Part shown: piece by piece, positions 1 to 5,890 of the stretch
How positions within the stretch are numbered: position 1 is the first letter of the stretch
How the letters are laid out: the number at the start of each line of letters is the position of its first letter
NCBI GenBank assembly: GCA_964574335.1
Contig: CAZNNH010000256.1
Span: 1-6,299, forward strand
DNA length: 6,299 nt
Direction of reading: 5' to 3'
Source: CAZNNH01 sp964574335
Lineage (GTDB): Bacteria > Acidobacteriota > Vicinamibacteria > Fen-336
Made by a program: the position numbers and the translations under genes
Notes under the pieces: generated by a model
What the model was told of the DNA's origin: nothing
Seen by the model: only the letters and a program-made list of their open reading frames with translations
Databases searched by the model: none

Positions 1-207
1 CGAGATCAGGTCCGGGTGCTTCTCGTGGATGAGCTGGTGGGCGGTGTTGCCATCATGGGCCACCAGCACGTTCATCCCGGCGTCCTCCAGCACCGAGGAG
101 AGGTAGGTGGCGACGTCGACCTCGTCGTCGACCACCAGCACCGTGACCTCCTCGGGAGCGCGGGTTTGTTCGCTGGCGTCTGTCTCAGTCGGCGTCGTCT
201 CGGTCAT
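1..207 (-). CDS. Response regulator receiver protein, N-terminal part (3' end outside window)
   Basis: The first 69 residues of a receiver-domain protein; the gene runs off the left edge. After a threonine/glutamate-rich leader of about 20 residues comes VTVLVVDDEVD with the acidic residues D27, D28 and E29. The open frame ends at HPDLIS, just before the expected phosphoacceptor aspartate. It closely resembles the receiver encoded at 2005-2433: both share DDEVD, a TYLS segment and LED followed by glycine two residues later, so the pair may stem from a duplication. The ATG at 207 lies inside the kinase gene, overlapping its 3' end by 23 bases, with a strong AGGAGG site. Whether an output domain (DNA-binding, AAA+ or enzymatic) follows cannot be seen. 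Confidence 0.88.
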   Translation of the reverse strand, partial: MTETTPTETDASEQTRAPEEVTVLVVDDEVDVATYLSSVLEDAGMNVLVAHDGNTAHQLIHEKHPDLIS

Positions 208-2008
208 CTGTCTCCTCCTGCTCGCTCTCCACCGGCCGGGGCAGTCGCGCTCGCGGGAAGCGCAGCGTGAAGGTGGTCCCGCTGCCCTGGGACGAGGTGA
301 GGGTGATGCTACCACCGTGCTGCTGGACGATCTTGTGGGTCAGCAGCAGCCCCAGCCCGGTCCCTCCGGCGCCCTTGGTCGAGAAGAAGCTGGTGAAGGC
401 CTTGCGCTTGACCTCGTAGTCCATACCGCAGCCGGTGTCGCCCGACTCGATGACGATGGTGGCGTCCTTCTCGAAGAGGCGCACCGTGATCTCGCACGAG
501 GCCTTGGCGCTCACCAGGCAGGCGTCGATGGCGTTGGAGAGCAGGTTGGCCAGGCAGCTGTGCAGGGCGTCGGGGTCCATCCAGGCCGGCTCGATCTCCG
601 AGAGGTCGGCGACCAGCCGGATCCCGTGCTGCTCGGCGTTCTCCTGGTACAGGGCGATCACCTCCCGGATCACCTCGGCGGGCTGGATCTGCTGCGGCTT
701 GCAGCGGTCGCCGCGGGCGAAGGCCAGAAGGCTCCGCGTCAGCTCGGAGATCCGCTCGATGTTTCGCTCCAGCATCGCCCAGCCCTTGTGGATCCGGTCG
801 GCGTTACCGCGGCGCAGGCCGGAGGAGGTGACGTACATCCCCCCCTCGATGCCGCTCAGGATGTTCTTGATGCCGTGGGCCAGGCCGGCCACGGTCTGGC
901 CCACCGCCGCCAGGCGCTCGGCCTCCACCTTGTCGCGCTCGAGCTGCTTGACCTCGCGCTGGTCCTGGGCGATCAGCGCGGTCCCCTCCCGGCGGCCGTT
1001 GGCGACGAGCGCCACCGCCGCGACCCGGGCCGGCACCGACTCGCCGTCGGGGCGGAGAATGCTGCACTCGTGCAGCAGCCGGCGCTCGACCTTGCCGGTG
1101 AGCACCCCGCGCAGCGCGGCCGGCACCATCTCCCGGGGGGGACGCCTGCCCACCAGGGTCTCGCGCCGGATCCCCCACAGCGACTCGGCGGCCGGGTTCA
1201 TCAGCAGCACCCGCTGCTGGTGGTCCAGGACCACGATCGCGTCCAGGGCGTTCTCGACCAGCGACTGCCGCAGCAACTGGGCCCTCTCCAGCTCCTGCTC
1301 CAGCTCGTGGGTCTCGGTGAGGTCCAGGGCCATCTCGATCACGTGGCTGACCGACCCGTCGGACTGCAGGAGCGGCGCGGTGCACACCGCGTAGTGGGTG
1401 GGCGTCCCTTCCCGGGTCACCCCCTCGTGACGGGAGCTGTGGGAGCCGCCGTCGGCGAACGTCTTCTCCATCGGGCAGTCGGCGCAGGGCTCGGCACGCG
1501 CCTTGAAGAGCTTGTAGCAGTGCTCGCCCCTCGGCTCGCCGAAGACCTCCCGGAAGCGCTCGTTGGCCTTGACCACCCGGTAGTCCCGGTTCAGCACCGC
1601 CACGTAGCACGGGACCTTCTCGAACAGCGTCTGGTACTCGCGCTGCAGGCGGCGGGTGGCGGTGAGGTCGCTGACGATGGTGGCGACGTACGGGGTCCGC
1701 CCCGGCCGGCAAAGCGGCGAGAACTGGGCCAGGAAGTGCACCTCGTGCCCGTGGCGGTCGGTCCCCTTCTGCTCGACCACCCGCGGGGCACCGTCCTCGA
1801 AGACGGAGAGCGCCGGGCACTCGGAGCACGGCGCCGAGCAGCCCTTCGACACCTCGAAGCAGCGCCGGCCGCGGCCGTCGCCGAACAGCTCGGTGTAGGC
1901 CCGGTTCTGGTCCACGATGGTGAGCTCTTTGTCGAGCACGGCGATCCCCGAGGGGATCTCCTCCAGCAGCCCGGACCGCTCCGCCTCGGTCCACACCTGG
2001 GCGCTCAC
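185..2008 (-). CDS. Soluble PAS-PAS-PAS sensor histidine kinase with cysteine-rich PAS domains
   Basis: A 607-residue kinase with no membrane segment, so probably cytoplasmic. PAS1 (about 11-115) carries C50, C57, C61 and C64; PAS2 (about 125-235) carries C164, C175 and C178, each ending in a PC-X2-CP motif. PAS3 (about 245-350) lacks this cluster. A short helical linker leads to a HisKA domain with phosphoacceptor H378 in GLAHGIKN, then an ATPase domain with the N box at 486-497 (N492), the G1 motif D524-TGCG and the G2 motif GAGGTGLGL (546-554). The residue after H378 is glycine, where most HisKA proteins have glutamate or aspartate. The start is GTG at 2008 in a GTGA overlap with the receiver gene, with GGAG at 2017-2020. 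The clustered cysteines suggest a metal, Fe-S or thiol redox sensor, fitting co-expression with a redox complex; no ligand is proven. Its likely targets are the two flanking receivers. Confidence 0.93.
   Translation of the reverse strand: MSAQVWTEAERSGLLEEIPSGIAVLDKELTIVDQNRAYTELFGDGRGRRCFEVSKGCSAPCSECPALSVFEDGAPRVVEQKGTDRHGHEVHFLAQFSPLCRPGRTPYVATIVSDLTATRRLQREYQTLFEKVPCYVAVLNRDYRVVKANERFREVFGEPRGEHCYKLFKARAEPCADCPMEKTFADGGSHSSRHEGVTREGTPTHYAVCTAPLLQSDGSVSHVIEMALDLTETHELEQELERAQLLRQSLVENALDAIVVLDHQQRVLLMNPAAESLWGIRRETLVGRRPPREMVPAALRGVLTGKVERRLLHECSILRPDGESVPARVAAVALVANGRREGTALIAQDQREVKQLERDKVEAERLAAVGQTVAGLAHGIKNILSGIEGGMYVTSSGLRRGNADRIHKGWAMLERNIERISELTRSLLAFARGDRCKPQQIQPAEVIREVIALYQENAEQHGIRLVADLSEIEPAWMDPDALHSCLANLLSNAIDACLVSAKASCEITVRLFEKDATIVIESGDTGCGMDYEVKRKAFTSFFSTKGAGGTGLGLLLTHKIVQQHGGSITLTSSQGSGTTFTLRFPRARLPRPVESEQEETDDRDDAD
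214..219 (-). promoter_or_regulatory. Ribosome binding site inside the kinase gene for the second receiver
   Basis: A full AGGAGG on the minus strand, six bases before the ATG at 207. It lies within the last coding part of the histidine kinase and supports a real start there despite the 23-base gene overlap. Confidence 0.7.
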
Positions 2009-2433
2009 GGCGCTGGCTCCGCCGGCCGGCCCACCACCTCCTCCAGCACCAGCAGCACCTCCTCGACGTCCACCGGCTTGTCGATGAAGGCCCGGGGCGG
2101 GGGCAGGTCGTTCCCCTCGCGCAGCAGCTCGGGGAGCTCGTTGCGGACGTCCAACCCGCTCAAGATCACGATCGGCGTCCCCCGCAAGGCGGGATGAGCG
2201 GCCAGGCCGCCGTACAGGGAGACCCCGGTGACCAGGGGCATCAGCAGGTCGAGCAGGACCACGTCCGGTCGGCTGGCGGCCAGCACCTCGACCGCCTTCT
2301 CGGCGTCGTTGCAGGCCACCACCCCATAGCCGTGGTCTTCCAGCGCCACGCTCAGGTAGGTGGTGATGTCGACCTCGTCGTCGATGATCGCCACCAACGG
2401 CCGGGCGGCCGGCTGGTCGGAGGGCATGGTCAT
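2005..2433 (-). CDS. Stand-alone response regulator receiver protein
   Basis: A CheY-like receiver of 142 residues (140 from the second ATG) with no output domain. The acidic pair is D18/D19 with E20, the phosphoacceptor is D62 in VLLDLLMP, the switch residue is S92 in ILSG, and the conserved lysine is K119 in DKP. A short proline-rich tail ends the protein. It is expected to take a phosphoryl group from the histidine kinase encoded next; being single-domain, it must act by protein contact or pass phosphate onward. Two ATG codons compete: 2433, overlapping the NrfD-cytochrome stop, and 2427, at better distance from the AAGGA at 2437-2441. The 3' end overlaps the kinase start by four bases (GTGA). 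Placement resembles rrf1 at the end of the Desulfovibrio hmc operon, but orthology is not shown. Confidence 0.92.
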   Translation of the reverse strand: MTMPSDQPAARPLVAIIDDEVDITTYLSVALEDHGYGVVACNDAEKAVEVLAASRPDVVLLDLLMPLVTGVSLYGGLAAHPALRGTPIVILSGLDVRNELPELLREGNDLPPPRAFIDKPVDVEEVLLVLEEVVGRPAEPAP

Positions 2434-4379
2434 TCGTCCTTCAGACGGAGGGCCACCAGCCCGTCATCGGAAGCCGGGGGCGTGCCCGGCTCCGTCGCCG
2501 GGTGGCACCAGGTGCAGCGGCTCAGGTAGGGCTCGGCCACCTGCTGCTGGGCTTCGTGGCGCCGGTGGCACTCGATGCACAGGCCGTGCATGGCGGCCCG
2601 GTAGCCGACGGCCATCCCCGGAGCCGTCGGCTCGCGGCGCAGGATCACCGCCTCGGCCCGGACGTCGCCGGCGTGGCAGTCGGCGGCCTCGCAGGAGGTG
2701 GCCCGGGATCGGCTCTTGGGCTGCCCCGCCGGGTGGCAGCGCTCGCAGGAGGCGTTCCCTCCTGCGGCGGCGATGTGGCGTCCGTGGTCGAACACGTCGC
2801 TGGTGCGGTACATGTCGCGGTGACAGGAGGCGCACGGCGTCCCCTGGTCGAGGTGCAGGTTGAAGTGGTGGCAGATTCCGCACGACAAGATCCCGCCGTT
2901 GCGGTCCTGGTGGGCGCGGTGGTTGAACAGCACCGCCCGACCGTGGCGGTCGCCGTCGATCAGCAGCGCCGTCGCCACCAGCCGGTCGGGGTCCGGGGCC
3001 GCCTCCGCGGAGATCAGCCGAAGGCGCTCCCCAAGGCCGTCGGGATCCGCCGTCCGCTCCACGTCGACGCTGCGTGCCTGGCGCACCGGCTCCCGCCGGG
3101 GCCGGTCTCCCTGGGCGGTGGTGGTCTCCACCAGCACCACCCCGAGCACGACCCCGGTCACGAAGGACAGGCCAGCCAGATGGGAGCGGCCGAACCAGGG
3201 TCCGCCGAACAACGTCCCCGAGCTCAGGTCGGGCAGCGCCGGCTGGAAGTGGGTGTCGGTGCTGGGCTGCTGGTGCCAGACCGGCAGGTGCTCGGCCAGG
3301 AACAGGAAGACGAGGGCCATGGTGGCCACCACGCCCAGGCTGATCGACAGCTCGGTGAGCGACGGAACGTAGGGGTCGCCGGTGACCGTCACGCTCGCCA
3401 GCCCTCCGACCGCGGCCCGGTGCAGAACGAAGCCCAGCACCACCGAGACCGCGCCGATCCCCTGCAGCCGAGGGCGGTCTCGGAACCAGGCGATCGCGAA
3501 GAGCACCAGCGGAAGCACCGCGCTCAGCCCCAGCTCCACCACGAACAGCGCGGAGGTCCAGGCCGGCTGCAGGGCCGCCCCCAACGAGCCGCGGATCGCC
3601 AGGTCCCCGATCCGAAGCGCCAGGTAGAGGCCGATCACGATCGAGGTGGCCGGGATCAGGCCCCGCAGCAACGGCCACTCCGGCTGGCGCCGGTACAGCC
3701 ACGAGCTGGCCAGGCTCTCGACGGTGACCGTGCACAAGCCCAGGCCGATGGCCGAGACCAGGAACAGCAGCGGCAGGATCGGCGAGTACCACAAGGGGTG
3801 CATCCGGTGGCCGGCAAGCAGGAACAGCGTGCCGAGCGAGGACTGGTGCAGGGTGGACAGGCCGATCCCGGCGATCACCAGCAGCAGGGTCACCCGGCGC
3901 ACGAATCGAAGCGCCCGCGGCCAGCGCAGCCCCTCGAAGGCCACCGGCGCGAACTCGAGCACCAGCACGGTGAGGTACAGCATCACGCACCAACCGACCT
4001 CGAACAGCGGTGAGCTCGGCTGCCAGTTGACGGTCATCCGCCAGATGTTCCACGGCCGCCCCAGGTCGGCGAGCAGGCCCAGCACCACCGCCACGTAGCC
4101 GAGGCAGGCGGTCAGGATGGCCGGACGCACCAGCGGCTGGTAACGCTTGAGGTGGAAGATGTGGACGGTGGCCGCGATCACGAAGCCGCCGGCCGCCAGC
4201 GCCACCCCGGCCAGCACGTCGAAGCCGATCCAGAGTCCCCAGGGGGTCCGATCGGTGAGCGCGGTGGTCGGCCCGAGGCCGCGCAGGAAGCGGGAGGCGG
4301 CGGTCACGGCGGCGATGCCGACCAGCAGCCAGAGGGCCGACTTGGTCTTGACCAGGCGGGTGTTGGCGAGGGTGTTCAC
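2430..4379 (-). CDS. NrfD/HmcC/DsrP-like quinone-interacting membrane protein fused to hexaheme cytochrome c domain
   Basis: A 649-residue fusion. Residues about 15-368 form an NrfD/HybB-type domain with around ten membrane helices; TPWGLWIGFD at 45-54 is typical of the HybB/HmcC branch. These proteins bind menaquinone and pair with a ferredoxin-like subunit, here the gene directly upstream. An eleventh hydrophobic segment (about 399-418) leads to a soluble domain with six c-type heme motifs: C500GICH, C516ASCH, C545ERCH, C563-X4-CH, C601IECH and C622TWCH. FNHRAH (485-490) followed by CXXCHH resembles the start of cytochrome c3, where such histidines are axial ligands. Start is GTG at 4379 within a GTGA overlap, with GGAGGA at 4386-4391, six bases upstream. 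In DsrMKJOP and Hmc the NrfD protein and multiheme cytochrome are separate, so the fusion is unusual. Heme attachment requires the C-terminal domain outside the cytoplasm, which eleven helices with an inside N-terminus would give. Arginines just after the last helix weigh slightly against that. Confidence 0.92.
   Translation of the reverse strand: MNTLANTRLVKTKSALWLLVGIAAVTAASRFLRGLGPTTALTDRTPWGLWIGFDVLAGVALAAGGFVIAATVHIFHLKRYQPLVRPAILTACLGYVAVVLGLLADLGRPWNIWRMTVNWQPSSPLFEVGWCVMLYLTVLVLEFAPVAFEGLRWPRALRFVRRVTLLLVIAGIGLSTLHQSSLGTLFLLAGHRMHPLWYSPILPLLFLVSAIGLGLCTVTVESLASSWLYRRQPEWPLLRGLIPATSIVIGLYLALRIGDLAIRGSLGAALQPAWTSALFVVELGLSAVLPLVLFAIAWFRDRPRLQGIGAVSVVLGFVLHRAAVGGLASVTVTGDPYVPSLTELSISLGVVATMALVFLFLAEHLPVWHQQPSTDTHFQPALPDLSSGTLFGGPWFGRSHLAGLSFVTGVVLGVVLVETTTAQGDRPRREPVRQARSVDVERTADPDGLGERLRLISAEAAPDPDRLVATALLIDGDRHGRAVLFNHRAHQDRNGGILSCGICHHFNLHLDQGTPCASCHRDMYRTSDVFDHGRHIAAAGGNASCERCHPAGQPKSRSRATSCEAADCHAGDVRAEAVILRREPTAPGMAVGYRAAMHGLCIECHRRHEAQQQVAEPYLSRCTWCHPATEPGTPPASDDGLVALRLKDE
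2437..2441 (-). promoter_or_regulatory. Ribosome binding site bearing on the receiver start
   Basis: AAGGA on the minus strand lies three bases before the ATG at 2433 and nine bases before the ATG at 2427. The second spacing is close to the usual optimum, so translation may begin at the second ATG, making the protein two residues shorter. The site lies inside the last codons of the upstream NrfD-cytochrome gene, so it would also serve coupled reinitiation. Confidence 0.5.
2502..2927 (-). other. Six heme c-binding motifs within the NrfD-like fusion protein
   Basis: This segment encodes residues 485-626 of the fusion. Five motifs are CXXCH and the fourth is CX4CH (residues 563-569, bases 2673-2693), the longer spacing known from cytochrome c3. 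Nine histidines lie outside or beside the motifs (H479, H487, H490, H505, H509, H532, H535, H598, H608; the first lies just upstream of this segment), enough for bis-histidine ligation of all six hemes. FNHRAH and FDHGRH look like paired ligand motifs. Which histidine serves which heme cannot be decided from sequence alone. Confidence 0.9.
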
Positions 4380-5176
4380 GGCTGCTCCTCCGTCTCCTCC
4401 GGGCCCGCGGCCGGGCCCTTCTCCGCGGCGGCCTCGGCCACCTGCTGCTTGCGACGCGTGAACCAGTGGAAGCCGTACATGGCGGCGGCCACGCCGACGA
4501 AGGTGGGCGGCACACCGTGCAGGACGCTGCGGGCCAGGCGAGGGGCGGGCTCGGTCCCCAGGTGGGCGGGCCAGCCGGCCTGGGTCAGCTCGACGTCGGA
4601 GATGTAGAGCACCGAGGTCCCACCCAGCTCATGCTCGCCGTAGACGTGGTCGAGGTAGCGCCCCGGCTGCTCGCGGATCCGGCGCTTGGCCTCGGCCAAG
4701 AGCGCCTCCCGCTCGCCGAAGATCGTCGCCTGCTTGGGGCAGGCGGCGGTGCAGGCCGGCTGATCAAGCTCACCGCTCTTGAGCTTCTCGTAGCACAGGA
4801 TGCACTTGCGCACCCGCGGGACCGGCGAGTCCCACTCGTAGCGGGTCATCCGGAACGGGCAGGCCATCATGCAGTAGCGGCAGCCCATGCAGATGGTGGG
4901 GTCGTAGGAGACGGCCCCGCTTTCGGTATGCTGCAGCGCCCCCACCGGGCAGGCGGCGGCGCAGGCCGGATCCAGACAGTGGCGGCAGTGCACGCGCACG
5001 TACCGTCCCTCCGTCTCGGCGATCGTCGTCCAGCGGGTGGAAGAGACGTCGTTCGGGTCCTGCTGCCAGCGATACGGAGCATCCTCGCCGGTGTGGTTGG
5101 TCTCCTTGCACGCCGCGACGCACTCCTCGCAGCCGATGCACCGGGTCACGTCGGTCAGGATGGCCACGCTCTTCAT
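4376..5176 (-). CDS. Four-cluster [4Fe-4S] ferredoxin-type subunit (HmcB/DsrO/HybA-like), C-terminal membrane anchor
   Basis: A 266-residue protein with 16 cysteines arranged for four [4Fe-4S] clusters: C13, C16, C19, C23; C64, C67, C72, C76; C96, C99, C102, C106; and C125, C128, C142, C146. This is the DMSO-reductase beta / HybA / HmcB / DsrO fold, a wire that passes electrons to or from an NrfD-type membrane subunit, and the next gene encodes exactly that. A hydrophobic stretch at about 222-240 followed by an arginine/lysine-rich tail suggests a C-terminal membrane anchor, as in HybA and HmcB. The N-terminus goes into the first cluster by residue 13, so no Tat signal is present, unlike DsrO and HybA. 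Start ATG overlaps the preceding stop (ATGA), with AAGGAG at 5188-5193, 11 bases away. The 3' end overlaps the NrfD-like start by four bases (GTGA). Family is secure; side of membrane is open. Confidence 0.9.
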   Translation of the reverse strand: MKSVAILTDVTRCIGCEECVAACKETNHTGEDAPYRWQQDPNDVSSTRWTTIAETEGRYVRVHCRHCLDPACAAACPVGALQHTESGAVSYDPTICMGCRYCMMACPFRMTRYEWDSPVPRVRKCILCYEKLKSGELDQPACTAACPKQATIFGEREALLAEAKRRIREQPGRYLDHVYGEHELGGTSVLYISDVELTQAGWPAHLGTEPAPRLARSVLHGVPPTFVGVAAAMYGFHWFTRRKQQVAEAAAEKGPAAGPEETEEQP

Positions 5177-5880
5177 ACCGGTTCGTTCTCCTTGGCGAGG
5201 GCGATCGCCACGTGCTGGCCGGTCTCGGCCGGGAAGTGCCAGCCGAGCTGGAAGATCACCTGCAAGAGCGGGAACAGCACGCAGTGGGCGATCTTGGTCA
5301 TCGGCGCCAGGACCAGGGCCAGGTTGCCGAGCAGGATGTGGGCCAGGAGCAAGGACCGCGCCCCGAACGGCGAGATCTCAGGGTGGGCCGCCAGGAAGCC
5401 GAACAGGAGCAGCAGCCCCAGCACCAGCAGGATCAGCACGTCGCTCTTGCGCGACAGCGCCCGGCTCATCGGGCTCTTCAGGCGTCCCACCAGCAGGCCG
5501 CCCACCAGGGCCAGGGTGCCGAGGGTGAGGACGTCAGCGAGGGCGGGGGGCAACGTCGGCCACAGCGCGGAGAGCCGCCACCAGCCCTCGAGCAGGACCA
5601 CGTGGCCGGCCAGGAACAGCGGCAGCAGGATGATACCGACATGGAACAGGAACGAGGCGACGCTGTACAGGGGACGCGAGCGCAAGAGGCCGGTCGGGAA
5701 GACCCACTGCAGCGTGGCGGTCGCCGCCACCCTCCAGGCCACCTCCTTGTCACCGGCCCGGAGGTAGGCGAAGACGGCCTGGGAGAGGGCCACCGCGAAG
5801 CGGTAGCCCAGGCCCGCCAGGCAGAGGACGAGCGAGATCCGGAACAGCGGTCCGCGGGCCAGGTCGATCCAGGCTTCCAT
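5173..5880 (-). CDS. NarI/DsrM/HmcE-like cytochrome b membrane subunit
   Basis: A 235-residue hydrophobic protein with about five to six membrane segments (roughly residues 12-40, 74-97, 113-132, 147-165, 174-193, 197-213). It resembles the nitrate reductase gamma (NarI) family, whose members carry two b hemes and exchange electrons with menaquinol. Candidate heme ligands are H80 and H93 in the second hydrophobic segment and H181 and H199 near the end; the 17-residue gap between the last pair equals that between NarI heme ligands H187 and H205. The ATG at 5880 is preceded by GGAGGA at 5885-5890, four bases upstream. It follows the HdrD-like gene by 10 bases and overlaps the Fe-S gene by four bases (ATGA). 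In DsrMK, TmcBC and HmcEF the NarI-like and HdrD-like proteins pair, which supports quinol-linked electron transfer to the HdrD-like subunit. Exact heme assignment is inference. Confidence 0.86.
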   Translation of the reverse strand: MEAWIDLARGPLFRISLVLCLAGLGYRFAVALSQAVFAYLRAGDKEVAWRVAATATLQWVFPTGLLRSRPLYSVASFLFHVGIILLPLFLAGHVVLLEGWWRLSALWPTLPPALADVLTLGTLALVGGLLVGRLKSPMSRALSRKSDVLILLVLGLLLLFGFLAAHPEISPFGARSLLLAHILLGNLALVLAPMTKIAHCVLFPLLQVIFQLGWHFPAETGQHVAIALAKENEPV

Positions 5881-5890
5881 CCTCTCCTCC

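Noticed and set aside
804..1994. A 396-codon minus-strand frame inside the histidine kinase
   Set aside because: It is an alternative frame of the kinase with R/G/A-rich composition; the kinase frame holds all PAS, HisKA and ATPase motifs.
107..2197. A 696-codon open frame on the plus strand
   Set aside because: It is antisense to the kinase and receiver genes, whose domains are unmistakable. Its product is low-complexity, rich in G, L, V, H and D, with no recognisable motif, as expected from GC-rich antisense shadowing.
2502..4013. A 503-codon open frame on the plus strand
   Set aside because: It lies opposite the NrfD-cytochrome gene and is rich in Q, R, H and G without domain signals; a shadow of a long GC-rich gene.
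2430..4379. A separate start for the cytochrome domain inside the fusion gene
   Set aside because: There is no methionine codon between residue 354 and the heme domain's first motif, and no stop separates the two parts, so a single fused product is the simpler reading.
2464..4515. A 683-codon minus-strand frame overlapping the NrfD-cytochrome and Fe-S genes
   Set aside because: It is dominated by R, P, A and G and is out of frame with the helices and heme motifs that define the real gene.
4466..5767. A 433-codon plus-strand frame
   Set aside because: It is antisense across two well-supported genes, shows no domain, and would need to ignore the 4-base overlap organisation on the other strand.
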